Assembly: GCF_013408425.1 (NCBI RefSeq)
Contig: NZ_JACBYV010000001.1
Span: 3,596,001 to 3,660,000 of the forward strand
Reading direction: 5' to 3'
Origin: Pseudomonas flavescens
GTDB taxonomy: Bacteria; Pseudomonadota; Gammaproteobacteria; Pseudomonadales; Pseudomonadaceae
DNA length: 64,000 bases
Shown here: positions 45,595-54,863 of the stretch, piece by piece
How positions within the stretch are numbered: position 1 is the first letter of the stretch
Layout: every line of letters begins with the position of its first letter
The notes under the pieces: generated by a model
What the model was told of the DNA's origin: nothing
Databases searched by the model: none
What the model saw: the letters and a program-made list of their open reading frames with translations, nothing else
Made by a program: the position numbers and the translations under genes

Positions 45595-45628
45595 AACGCC
45601 CGATCAGCCTAGTTGCTGATCGGGCGTT
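45595..45628 (+). terminator. Hairpin between DUF932 and yqaJ
   Basis: AACGCCCGATCAGC, loop CTAGTT, GCTGATCGGGCGTT: perfect 14-bp arms followed by TCTATTTC. A strong stem but a weak T-run; some read-through into the downstream genes is likely. Confidence 0.75.
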
Positions 45629-45651
45629 TCTATTTCCGCAAGGTGATCGCT

Positions 45652-46652
45652 ATGACAGCTACTCCGTTGAGCAGCACCAGCAAGCCGCGCCCGGCGCTGC
45701 GCTTGATCAGTACCAAGGAACTACCGCGTGAAGATTGGTTGGCGGTACGCAAGCAGGGCATTGGCAGTTCTGATGCTGGCGCGGCCGTTGGCCTAAATCC
45801 CTATAAATCGCAGCTCGAACTATGGATGGAGAAAACCGGTCGCGATACCACGTTACCCAAGGCCGACCCGCACGACGAAGAAAGCCCGATGTACTGGGGC
45901 AATGTGCTGGAGCCCGTCGTAGCCTGGCATTACAGCAAGCGCAAGAAGAACAAGGTGCGGCGCATCAACGCCGTGCTGCAGCACCCTGATCCTGAGCTGC
46001 CTTGGATGCTGGCCAACATCGACCGGGAGGTGATCGGCGCTGACGATGTGCAGATCCTTGAATGCAAGACAGCCGGCATAAACGGCGCACGCCTCTGGAA
46101 AGAAGGCGTGCCCGAGTATGTGCAACTGCAGGTAATGCATCAGCTCGCGGTCACTGGCAAGCAGGCGGCAGATGTGGCGGTATTGCTGGGCGGCCAAATG
46201 CTGGAGATCCACCGCATCGAAAGGGACGAGCAGATGATTGCTCGCCTCATTGAGCTGGAACGAAAGTTCTGGCACTACGTCGAGACCGACACGCCACCGC
46301 CTGCTGATGGCTCTGCATCTGCTGAAATAGCGCTCCGATGCCTCATCCGGAAGACAACGGCCAGACCGTCAATTTCAGTGGCCGTGCGGGTTTGGCTGCA
46401 GCCTATCTTGAGCTCAAGGCTGTTCGCCAATCCATCAGCGAGAAGGAAACCCGCGAAGCCCAGCTCAAGCAGATGCTGCAACAGGCCATGGGCGATGCCA
46501 CCCGCGCGGAGTTCAGCCACGGTTTTATCAGCTGGAAGAAATCCAAAGACAGCAGCGTGCTCGATGTTGAAACCATGCTGAAGGATAAGCCCTACCTGCA
46601 GGTTCGCTACGCCAAGCTCAAGCAAGGCAGCCGGCGCTTCCTGATCGGCTAA
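45652..46652 (+). pseudogene. YqaJ-type phage exonuclease, frameshifted
   Basis: YqaJ viral recombinase/lambda-exonuclease-like gene that would resect DNA ends. The N-terminal nuclease part is intact: DWLAVRKQGIGSSDAGAAVGLNPY, metal Asp in WMLANIDREV, and ILECKTAG with the E-x-K pair. At about 46344 the family sequence jumps frame: CLxPEDNGQTVNFSG and the C-terminal 100 residues continue in the -1 frame to 46652, as if one T was lost (CTC ATC CGG for expected CTC TAT CCG). The unshifted frame reads on to 46581 with a nonsense tail. The nuclease core may still be made. A sequencing error is the alternative. Confidence 0.82.
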
Positions 46653-46740
46653 CTACCACCTCGCTCAACCACCCCCCCTTGGCGAGCCCATGCAGTTAGC
46701 GCTGCGTGGCTGGCCTTTTTTCGCTTGCAGGAGAATCACC

Positions 46741-47637
46741 ATGCTCAGAGGCCTGGCTATCACCCCACCGGTTCTAGGACGGATTTCAATCGGGAAAGTC
46801 ATCGAGAAAAACGGCAAACGCCTGCCAGAAAAAGATGATCAATTCACCATCACCTCGCAGGTACAAGGCAAGGACGGCTGGCTGCTGCACCCGCTCAATG
46901 ACGAGCTGCGTAAAAGCCAAGAAGACAAGCTGCGCAGCATTCCGGTACGGCTGCTGTTCAATGAACCAGAGCTGAATTTCCGCGCCGACTACACGCTGTT
47001 CGACCGCCAATCTGGGCGGCCGCTGTGCGTGGGCAATGGCGAGACCTGCAAACGCGTCACTCAGGACGGTATGCAATCACTTCCTTGCCCCTCGCCGGAT
47101 GCCTGTCCGCTGGCAAAGGGTGGTGCCTGCAAGCCTTATGGTCGGCTAAACGTGTTGATCGGTGATGACGACCCGATGGGTAGTTTTGTGTTTCGTACCA
47201 CCGGCTTCAACAGCATCCGCACCTTGGCCGCTCGCCTGCATTACTTCCAGGCTATTTCGGGCAACCGCTTGGCATGTCTACCGCTTGAGCTTCGTTTACG
47301 TGGCAAATCGACACGCCAGAGCCATGGCACACCGATCTTTTACGTCGACCTCACGGTACGTGGCGGCATCGACATGAGTGAAGCGCTACGCGCTGCCAAT
47401 GAGCTGGATGAGCAACGGCAAACCGCAGGCTTTCATCAAACCGCGCTGGATGAGGCGGCTCGTCGCGGCTTTGGTAATGGTGCTTTTGAAGACAGCGAAG
47501 AAGACAGCAGCGCTGTGATTGAAGAGTTCTTTTCTAACCCAGACGCGACATCTAGCAACACGCATAGCGAAGCACCATCACCCAGCACCAGCTCACTAGC
47601 CGGCAAGCTGGAAGTGCTTGCCGCTCAAACTCACTGA
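46741..47637 (+). CDS. Gp3-like / 'hydrolase or metal-binding' island protein
   Basis: 298-aa protein with a four-Cys cluster in the middle (ETCKRV...LPCPSPDACPLAKGGACKP) and the following GRLNVLIGDDDPMGSFVFRTTGFNSIRTLAARL, a pattern I associate with Gp3-like recombination-directionality-factor relatives; many are annotated only as hydrolase or metal-binding protein. The acidic C terminus (DSEEDSSAVIEEFF) is disordered. AGGAG is 9 bases before ATG 46741. With DUF932 and YqaJ it forms a plausible recombination module. The RDF relation is an inference from memory of the motif. Confidence 0.6.
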   Translation: MLRGLAITPPVLGRISIGKVIEKNGKRLPEKDDQFTITSQVQGKDGWLLHPLNDELRKSQEDKLRSIPVRLLFNEPELNFRADYTLFDRQSGRPLCVGNGETCKRVTQDGMQSLPCPSPDACPLAKGGACKPYGRLNVLIGDDDPMGSFVFRTTGFNSIRTLAARLHYFQAISGNRLACLPLELRLRGKSTRQSHGTPIFYVDLTVRGGIDMSEALRAANELDEQRQTAGFHQTALDEAARRGFGNGAFEDSEEDSSAVIEEFFSNPDATSSNTHSEAPSPSTSSLAGKLEVLAAQTH

Positions 47638-47644
47638 CCTATCA

Positions 47645-47669
47645 CCTGCCTGGCTTCAGGCAGGTTTTT
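47645..47669 (+). terminator. Rho-independent terminator after the Gp3-like gene
   Basis: CCTGCCTG, GCTT loop, CAGGCAGG, TTTTT. The next gene's GGAG follows at once, so it is initiated by read-through or is weakly expressed. Confidence 0.8.
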
Positions 47670-47680
47670 GGAGAACCAAG

Positions 47681-47923
47681 ATGATGCTATTACGATTTCT
47701 GCTGCATCTATTTGTATTCATTGGCGCGCTGGCGGCAGCCGGGGCGTTGGTCGTGAGCATTGTGCTGATGCTGCGCTTCCCGCCCTTGATGATCGCCGTG
47801 GGGTCGGCATGCTGGCTCCTGAACTGTTTGCTCAAACTGCAACGCAAAATACTGACCAAGAGAGCCCAACGAAAAACTCCGCCTCACAATAGTGATCCAT
47901 GCCAAGCGTGCAAAGCTCATTAA
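47681..47923 (+). CDS. Small two-helix membrane protein
   Basis: 80-aa protein with two hydrophobic segments (LLRFLLHLFVFIGALAAAGALVVSIVLML and PLMIAVGSACWLL), a short positive loop and a basic tail (KLQRKILTKRAQRKTPP) with two Cys at the end. GGAGAACC precedes the ATG. Its last 4 bp overlap the end of the convergent HNH gene. Function unknown. Confidence 0.6.
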   Translation: MMLLRFLLHLFVFIGALAAAGALVVSIVLMLRFPPLMIAVGSACWLLNCLLKLQRKILTKRAQRKTPPHNSDPCQACKAH

Positions 47924-49017
47924 GCCAGATCAGCGATTACCTCATGAAGAAGATCGCCACGCATACACTCCAAAACCGCAATATGACGTAGGCAGCGTTC
48001 TTCTTTGCCTAGCTGCTCTCGCTTCCATACGATGTCGTCCTCAATCAGTAATCGAACCGAATCAGCGTCCGGCTGCCAACCATAGCTTTTGTCTCGCGCT
48101 GACTTTGCGACAAGCACAGAAATCCCCCTGTCCAAAACGCCATTAACTGAATTTGTCCATCGACTGTCCAAATCCAGTGTCGCTACAAGCGTTTCGGCTC
48201 GGCGAGGGACAGTCGGATCTGTAATATTGATTTTTACTTGGCGAGAATTGGCTGGAGATATAACTGCAGTCACCACAACCGATGGTGCACCTGGCCTTAG
48301 CATCGGGTGATAAGTGCCATTCAAACCTGAAGCATCTGCCTCCCCCATAGGAGCCCTAGCAAGTTTCCAAGTAGAGTTACACCCCTTGCATGCAGAGAAA
48401 AGATTAGCAGGGTGAATAGCTAAGTGAGGCCATTGAGACTTTGGGAAGAAGTGGTCGCAATCATTGGCTTCATGTTTGCTACCCAACTCGCCCAACGGCC
48501 CATCGCAGTAGCCACAGACATCTGGAGACTGTGAGCGGAACGCTCTCATCAGAGTAGCTCGATCGATCCGGCCATTCGTCAGCGCGAACGGCGCTGGGTC
48601 GAAACCACTACTGGCTAACCAGTCATAGTACGGAATAGCTATACCCTTGATGCCATCTAACCACTCCGGAAATAGGCGTGGGAAGCGGAGCTCTGTCCCG
48701 GTGAGATTCCACTGAGTGTGGAACTGTACATCGTGGGTAATTGCGTCGGCTACCGAAGCGGCTTGAGCAGAGTCCGACTGTGCCTGAGTGGCCAGCATCA
48801 TGACTGCGCGTCCAAATATCGTGCGTTTTTTGGGGCTACCAATCCTGGCCCAAAACCACTTACCGAGCGCCGGTCCAAACTGCTTTACCAAAAGAGTGTT
48901 GTCATCTAGCCCCAGAGGAGGCGTGCGCAGCAACCAATCAAGCAAGCGTAATTTGGCTGAATACACCCGTCCTAAATTTTGCGATAAGTCGGTGGGTAAG
49001 CGCCTTTCATGAAGCAT
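47920..49017 (-). CDS. HNH endonuclease linked to type I R-M (PtuB-like)
   Basis: 365-aa nuclease. Residues 1-160 are helical without a recognised motif. The HNH core spans about 165-217: zinc Cys pairs CGYC (168-171) and CKGC (210-213), catalytic DH in DCDHFFPKS (188-189) and the conserved Asn in PANLFSAC (205). A C-terminal region of about 150 aa follows. AAGGAG lies 5 bases before ATG 49017, inside the end of the AAA gene, so the two are translationally coupled. An ATPase followed by this kind of HNH protein is the Septu (PtuA/PtuB) arrangement. It is last in the defence operon and likely the DNA- or RNA-cleaving effector. Confidence 0.82.
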   Translation of the reverse strand: MLHERRLPTDLSQNLGRVYSAKLRLLDWLLRTPPLGLDDNTLLVKQFGPALGKWFWARIGSPKKRTIFGRAVMMLATQAQSDSAQAASVADAITHDVQFHTQWNLTGTELRFPRLFPEWLDGIKGIAIPYYDWLASSGFDPAPFALTNGRIDRATLMRAFRSQSPDVCGYCDGPLGELGSKHEANDCDHFFPKSQWPHLAIHPANLFSACKGCNSTWKLARAPMGEADASGLNGTYHPMLRPGAPSVVVTAVISPANSRQVKINITDPTVPRRAETLVATLDLDSRWTNSVNGVLDRGISVLVAKSARDKSYGWQPDADSVRLLIEDDIVWKREQLGKEERCLRHIAVLECMRGDLLHEVIADLA

Positions 49018-51013
49018 GAAAGGCTCCTTCCAGTGAACGACGCCACGCTCGTTTAAGCTCAACCTGGAAATAACCAGGGCCCGTCTGGCGAATGAATGAC
49101 TCGAGCAGCGCCTTCATGGTTAGAGGCTTCACTACATCGAAATACAAAGCAAAGCGTTCAAAGCTTTCTAGACAATCGATCACGTAGCTACGGGTAAGAC
49201 CGCTCTCAGTTTGCTGCGCTAACTGTAGGATGCGACTTATGAGGTCATCGTCCCATGCTCCATTGTTGCGCCAGCACTGTTCGACTTCAGTGCCAAAATG
49301 CGCAGTCGCAATGAGTACTTCGAGCAAGCGGCTTGCTCTCCTGCCTACCGTATCCTGCGCTCCAAAAATATCCCGTAACGGGTGATCTCCGGTTGCACCA
49401 AATGTGTATGTTTGGGCATCCAATTTACGAAGACCGGACTCGCTGGGGCCAGAATCGTCCTCGGTAGTCGTCCGCTCTAGTACGATCAATTCATCTTTGA
49501 GCGCATCGGTAAGCATCAAGGCGGCATGGGTTGCAATCAGGACGTCGGCAGATGTGTGTGCCAAGGCATCATCAACCACTGAGACCACGTCTCGCTTCCA
49601 CAGATCATTGAAGTGGGTTTCGGGTTCATCCAGCAGCAATAGGGAGTCCTGACGTCCGCTCAACAAATGCAGCAGAGCCATTCTGCTCATAAACATCTGC
49701 TCCCCGTCTGACAGCTCTTCGTAGCGCATTACGCCAATGTCACGTTTAGCAGAATCGGGCGCATCGACTGGTATGGCATGTCGACGCAACCGCAGCAGTA
49801 CGTCGTCAAATAGTCCCTTCTGGCTCAGCTCCAAAAGCCGGGTAAATAGGTCAAAGCTGCTGGCATCCCTGGCTCCGCCTAGCAAGACCCACAAGGCTTC
49901 GCCTTGGCTACGGCAATTTTCCAGTTCATCACGGGCGGACGATAAGAATGATTGCCCCTGACCGTCGAATGGCCCTTTTAAGTCAAACCACACAGTGCGA
50001 CTTAACTCCACAGGGTGAGGCTCGGCAATCACCTCACTTGCGCAAAGCCACCAATCGTGAGCAGTTTCGCAAAGCTTCTGATCCCATTGAGCCGGTTGCA
50101 GGCGCGAGCAGAACGCGACCGAAACTAGATGATGCCAACCGCCAAGCTTCAGCAGCTCTTGCACCGAGTTCTTGTTGTCGTCACGGCTGCGCAGTTTGGT
50201 CATCGTGGCATCAACGTCCGAGCGCGATGGATAGTTTGTCGCTTCACCAAACGCCTGGGGCAACGTCACCGCCAGCAGCGCACACTTCAAAAGCGTGGCG
50301 TCCAATAGTACGGGACGGCGGAAAAGGTCAGACACAGTGGTGTCTGGGCCCATGGCCTGCCGAGGACTATCAGTATCGTTTTGCCGTACCGCTTGCAAGG
50401 CGCTTTCCTGAGCAGCGGTCCAGCCTGCCGGGCGTTCGTCGCTTTGCGTGCTGTCGTCGCCTTCCAGAAAACCATCAGCGCTCTGGTTACGGTTCCACAC
50501 AGAGCGCCACGGACGCAGGTCGCCGCTGGTGTAGGCCAACACGGCCGACGGCAATGCGATCTGTGGCGGTGAGCTGTCGCGCAGCGGCCAGGTGCCAGGC
50601 TCAATGAGCGCCGAGAAACCTGGGAGCGCCGGCATACCCATGAGGTTCAGGTGTTCGATGCAGGTATCGAACACCTCTTGTTCGTTCTTATCGTCAAAAG
50701 CAAAGCGCTCGTGCAGCCATAAACTGGCTTGCTGACGGTTGCCCGGGCAGTGCAGCAGCAAGGTACGGTGATTTGTGGAACCGCGCACGCCCAATTCGTA
50801 AATCAGACTGACCGGAAATGCCGGCACCCGCAGATCGGCTAGAGCCAGGAACACCTCGGCCACAGCACGTAGAAGATTCGATTTTCCGCTGCCGTTTACA
50901 CCCACTACAAAACGGATGGCGCATTCACGCGCAAGCGGTGATCCGCTGGCGAAACACACTTTAATATCTGAGATCGGCGGGTAGTTCTGCAGGTGCAGGT
51001 ATCGCAGGCGCAT
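49007..51013 (-). CDS. Restriction-associated AAA/ABC-type ATPase (PtuA-like)
   Basis: 668-aa SMC/OLD-like ATPase. Walker A is GVNGSGKSN (38-45), an ABC-type signature appears as LSDGEQMFMSRMALLHLLSG (about 435-455), Walker B is LLLLDEPETHF, and a switch His follows in LIATHAALML. It opens MRLRYLHLQNYPPISDI, the first strand of this ATPase class. GGAGG and a TAATG junction with hsdS fix the start at 51013. It is of the kind described as restriction-system-associated AAA family ATPase, and with the HNH gene it matches the PtuA/PtuB pairing; it may sense invading DNA and control the HNH nuclease. No TOPRIM domain is evident. Confidence 0.85.
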   Translation of the reverse strand: MRLRYLHLQNYPPISDIKVCFASGSPLARECAIRFVVGVNGSGKSNLLRAVAEVFLALADLRVPAFPVSLIYELGVRGSTNHRTLLLHCPGNRQQASLWLHERFAFDDKNEQEVFDTCIEHLNLMGMPALPGFSALIEPGTWPLRDSSPPQIALPSAVLAYTSGDLRPWRSVWNRNQSADGFLEGDDSTQSDERPAGWTAAQESALQAVRQNDTDSPRQAMGPDTTVSDLFRRPVLLDATLLKCALLAVTLPQAFGEATNYPSRSDVDATMTKLRSRDDNKNSVQELLKLGGWHHLVSVAFCSRLQPAQWDQKLCETAHDWWLCASEVIAEPHPVELSRTVWFDLKGPFDGQGQSFLSSARDELENCRSQGEALWVLLGGARDASSFDLFTRLLELSQKGLFDDVLLRLRRHAIPVDAPDSAKRDIGVMRYEELSDGEQMFMSRMALLHLLSGRQDSLLLLDEPETHFNDLWKRDVVSVVDDALAHTSADVLIATHAALMLTDALKDELIVLERTTTEDDSGPSESGLRKLDAQTYTFGATGDHPLRDIFGAQDTVGRRASRLLEVLIATAHFGTEVEQCWRNNGAWDDDLISRILQLAQQTESGLTRSYVIDCLESFERFALYFDVVKPLTMKALLESFIRQTGPGYFQVELKRAWRRSLEGAFHAS

Positions 51014-52953
51014 TACACGACCTCCAGATCGACTTGCCACACCTCTGCCTTGAGACTACGGGCGATGTCCTCTTTGAGATCATCTAGCGAGGAGTAATGT
51101 TGACCCTGATCTACTAGGTGGATGAAATCCTTGTCTTCCTCGTCTACGACCGTCATCACCTGGAACATCCCGCTCGCACCAGCATGCTCAGAAGTCTCGT
51201 AATCCAGCTGGATCTCAAAGTAATAGCGCTGCTGATCAACTCCGAGCGACAACGCTTTCCGCAATGCCTGCACATCGACCATGCGCGTGAACTCTTCCGG
51301 GCGCAAGGGACGAAAGGCTTTGAGGTAATCGCACTCTCCACTGTCCGGGTCATGCTTGGGTAAAGTGATTTTGGCGACCAGCCCTAGCGCTGCTAGTTGG
51401 CTCAAGGAGCGGCGAATGCGATTGCCGTGAAATTGGCCAAAGGCTTGCAGGCGCTCAGCCACGGCTGAGTCGTCGCAGAAGCGGGAAAATACTTCAGGAT
51501 CTTCCACGAATAAGGGCTGTCCGCTTTGCTGGCAATACTCGATGAATGCCGTCAGCACCTGGCGCTGAAACTCACTGAGGTCGGCAAGGAGTCTATGGCG
51601 CGCAGGGGGCACACTGATATCTGCTTGTTTAGTTAAGCTGGGTTTGGCGGCGCTATTCTGGGAAACCTTTGCTCCGTGTTTGCGTAGTAGCGCATCACGA
51701 ACCCTGCCAGCCTCGACTATTTCGTCCGTGTGAAGTGCTCGCCATTGGGCAGTCAACTCTCCAATCAAGGCTCTCTGAGTAATGATCTCCTGCAATTCAG
51801 AATACAACTCCAACTTGCTAAGCATCTGTGCTCGCAGTAGCTCAATTTCACGCACGAACTTAGCGAACGCCTCTTGAAGCAGCAATGGTGGAAGCGGCAC
51901 TGTTATTCGCCCCAAGCCTGTTGGGCTAACGTTCGCCATGCTGACAGCCTGTTTGGCTGAATTCAAAAGACGATATTTCCCGTAGGCACTGTTTAAAGTC
52001 GCCCAGAGGTATTCCGGCAGCATTTCTGGCTTTAAGCGAAAGCGTACGAGGTAAGAAGCAAAGCTGTATGTGCCGGTAACAGGGCGCCAAACAGCACATT
52101 TACCGACCAGCTCCTTGGAGTTCGTCCGGTTGAACAGCAGGTCTCCATCTCGCAACTCGGTAGAACTGATGTCTTTTTTCGACAGACTGGCGTACTTGAG
52201 GTTTGACAGGTCTATCCAGCCACTGGTGGTGATGCTATTCATACGCAACACCGCGTGCGTTCCAGTCTCACCCATGGCTTCGGATACTCCGTACTGGGAG
52301 TCCGCCACGTAGTCGCTAATTCGAACGGGATCAATCAAACCATCAGCAGTGAACCATTTACCAAAGTACTCCCAGTAAGCAGTCCGAATTAGGTGATCAA
52401 ATTGATCGCTGATGGATTTCTTGGCCTTAGCCACTACCTCCGTCTGCCGCAGCACATCGACGATTCGCTGTTGCTCGGGGAGTGTAGGAAGCGGGATCTT
52501 CACTCGAGAGAGGAAGTCAGGCGGTACCCGCTGCAAGCCTCCTGTTCCCACAAACGCAGCTGCTGCCCGATCACGAAAGGCTTTCTGCCGAATAAAACTG
52601 AAAACATATTCAGGAAGTACAACCCCGGTCGGGCGCAGTACATGAAACTCTGTGGACCCAAAGCCCAATCCATTTTCAAGATCGCGTGCGACCGCGGCTT
52701 TCCCGTTTTCCATACAAGGCGTAACTTTCGCGAATAGCACGTCACGCTCACGAAAACTCGTATAACCCTTGGCAACCTCTGTAAACGAACGGGTTTCTGG
52801 CTTGCTGATAACGCCGCTATCTTCATCGACAGCGGACATAGGTACAAAAGTGACGGTGGTGCCGTCATTGGGTCGATCTTCGGCAAGTAGCCGAGGGTTG
52901 AGCTCGCAAATATCTGTTAGTCGAGCTTGCTCCCACGTTTCAGGCAAACTCAT
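51013..52953 (-). CDS. hsdS: Type I restriction specificity subunit HsdS with C-terminal extension
   Basis: 646 aa, about 200 longer than a usual HsdS. Target-recognition domain 1 spans about 1-155 (ETWEQARLTDICELNPRL...), conserved helix 1 follows PLPTLPEQQRIVDVLRQTE (about 160-200), domain 2 spans about 205-355, and conserved helix 2 follows VPLPPLLLQEAFAKFVREIE. Residues about 410-646 are extra: a linker, a segment that looks like a winged helix (LSEFQRQVLTAFIEYCQQSG... RIRRSLSQLAALGLVAKITL) and an alpha/beta tail ending VWQVDLEVV. It overlaps hsdM by 4 bp and the ATPase by 1 bp. It directs sequence recognition; the extension may contact the ATPase. Confidence 0.9.
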   Translation of the reverse strand: MSLPETWEQARLTDICELNPRLLAEDRPNDGTTVTFVPMSAVDEDSGVISKPETRSFTEVAKGYTSFRERDVLFAKVTPCMENGKAAVARDLENGLGFGSTEFHVLRPTGVVLPEYVFSFIRQKAFRDRAAAAFVGTGGLQRVPPDFLSRVKIPLPTLPEQQRIVDVLRQTEVVAKAKKSISDQFDHLIRTAYWEYFGKWFTADGLIDPVRISDYVADSQYGVSEAMGETGTHAVLRMNSITTSGWIDLSNLKYASLSKKDISSTELRDGDLLFNRTNSKELVGKCAVWRPVTGTYSFASYLVRFRLKPEMLPEYLWATLNSAYGKYRLLNSAKQAVSMANVSPTGLGRITVPLPPLLLQEAFAKFVREIELLRAQMLSKLELYSELQEIITQRALIGELTAQWRALHTDEIVEAGRVRDALLRKHGAKVSQNSAAKPSLTKQADISVPPARHRLLADLSEFQRQVLTAFIEYCQQSGQPLFVEDPEVFSRFCDDSAVAERLQAFGQFHGNRIRRSLSQLAALGLVAKITLPKHDPDSGECDYLKAFRPLRPEEFTRMVDVQALRKALSLGVDQQRYYFEIQLDYETSEHAGASGMFQVMTVVDEEDKDFIHLVDQGQHYSSLDDLKEDIARSLKAEVWQVDLEVV

Positions 52954-54464
52954 TCCCGCCCCTCCACCATCGCTAGCAACTTGTCCAAGCCATTGATGAT
53001 GTCTTGCTCGGTGGTTTTGAGTGTGCCGATTAACTCAGCCACACTCTTGTCGCTCTTAAGTTGGGTGAAATCAAAAGGCTTGTACTGCCCAGCGGACAGG
53101 TTCCACTCGCGCGCCTCAATACAGTCCGGGTCGAGCAAGCCATCCTTGAGTGCGCCCTTATCGTCGTAAAGCCCATCGGCCAACATTGCTTGCACGTAGC
53201 TCGGGCGCACCCAGCCATCGGCATCGTGTGAGCCGATGAGCTGACCATCTTCACTCTGCCATTCGTCGTTGCGCGCCCAGTCACGCACAGACACCACCCA
53301 ATGCTTGGCCGCGCTGAGCTCAGTGGCCTGATCAATAGCCAAGCTGCGCAGGGTGACGTCGAAGCCGTCGAGTTTGGCGACTTCGCGGGCCGTTTCAGTC
53401 AGCTTTTCTCCGATGTCATGTACCGTCATGGCCTTGGGCGGCTGATTGCCTCGCAATAGGCCCAGTACATAGACGTCGCGTTGAACCTCAGCGAGTGCTG
53501 TCTTAACTAAGTCTTTCCAGATCGAGAGCGCTGGAGAGTCTTCTTTTTCGAAAAATGCCTCCATCTCACGGGCCAATTTCTTGAATTGCGCCTCAAAGGG
53601 CTTAGCTGCTTTTTTCCAAGCATCTATGAGTTCGGAATCGGTGATTTCTTCGACAAGGCGTGCGCTAATCGTGGCATTCCAGGCCTTTTGTGCAGCTGGG
53701 GTAAGTGCCTGTAGTGCCAATTCAATCAACACACTCCCAGAGGCTGACCGCACCTTCTCTTCAGCCTCTTTGGGATTGGCAGGAAGCTCGGGAAACAGCT
53801 CGCGTATACCCCACACCTGACCGTCCCACATGCTGGTGTCGGCTAAGGCTGAAAATGCCTCACCAGCAGGCGTAAGCTTGTCGGCGGTATCGCGCAGCAG
53901 GGCCTGACGCCACCGCTCAGTGTAAAAGCGGGGTTGCAACAGCGTTTTCTCATTGAGCTGCGCGCCTGAGCGTCCTTGCGAAATCCAGGCTTTGAACTTT
54001 TCAAGCGCATCCCACAGGTCGTTCTGTTGGCCAGGACGGGCACTACGCTTGGCATCTTTGGAGTAGCCGTCTTCCTCCACTTCATAAAACCAGACGTGTT
54101 CACTGAGTGGTGTGGCGTTGCTGGGCAAGGTTTGTTTGTTGTCACGGCGTGTGACTTTTCTGAAAATCAAGATGGAGGTCTTAACACCGGTATAGGGCTG
54201 AAAGACCCCACCTGGAAGAGAGATGACGCCCTCCACCACGTGCTCGGCAAGGAGCTCTCGGCGCAGGCGCACGTGAGCATCGGTATTACCGAACAGGACG
54301 CCCTCAGGAATGATCACTGCGCACCGGCCACCAATATCCAGCAAGTCGAGCATCAACCATAAAAAGAGAAGTTCGCTTTTATTGGTGATCGTGTCCCCTT
54401 TTTTCTTGCCGTGTCCCGTCCTGAATAAGGTTTACACCTTCTGCCCGAGAATCTGGAGAACTCA

Positions 54465-54863
54465 ATGGAGCAAGGTGCTAAACGTACGCAGCGTGATTAC
54501 TCGCTGACTTTTAAATTGTCGGTGGTCGATCAGATCGAAAAAGGCGAGCTGACCTATAAACAGGCTCAGGACCGGTATGGCATTCAGGGCAAGTCCACTG
54601 TTTTGGTATGGTTGCGTAAGCATGGTCGGCAGGATTGGAGTCAGGGGGCCTCGATTCGAGCCGGCAGGAGCCAGATCGTGACCGATCCCAAAGACCTGAC
54701 GCCCGAGCAACGCATCAAGGATCTGGAGCAGCAACTGCAGTTCATGAGCCAGAAGGCACAGTTCTTTGAAGCTGTGGTCGACGTGCTGAAGAAGGATTAC
54801 GGTGTTTCGATCGTAAAAAAGCGACCCGGCAAGTCATCTCGCAAGGGCAAGCCCAAGGGCTGA
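54465..54863 (+). CDS. IS3-family transposase OrfA
   Basis: 132-aa DNA-binding subunit: N-terminal helix-turn-helix (YSLTFKLSVVDQIEKGELTYKQAQDRYGIQGKSTVLVWLRKHG) and a leucine-zipper-like coiled coil (LTPEQRIKDLEQQLQFM). The slippery heptamer A-AAA-AAG near its 3' end permits the -1 shift that makes OrfAB. Alone it acts as a regulator of transposition. Confidence 0.92.
   Translation: MEQGAKRTQRDYSLTFKLSVVDQIEKGELTYKQAQDRYGIQGKSTVLVWLRKHGRQDWSQGASIRAGRSQIVTDPKDLTPEQRIKDLEQQLQFMSQKAQFFEAVVDVLKKDYGVSIVKKRPGKSSRKGKPKG
54815..54821 (+). promoter_or_regulatory. Programmed -1 frameshift heptamer A AAA AAG
   Basis: Lies in frame as GTA AAA AAG of orfA. Slippage by -1 continues into GCG ACC CGG of the orfB frame, which is open to 55684. 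A GC-rich stretch follows, but I did not model a stimulatory stem. Confidence 0.85.

Noticed and set aside
54391..54411. GTGTCCCC repeat just outside the IS left end as the IS boundary
   Set aside because: These bases encode hsdM residues (GKKKGDT); the CCG duplication and the inverted repeat place the boundary at 54412.
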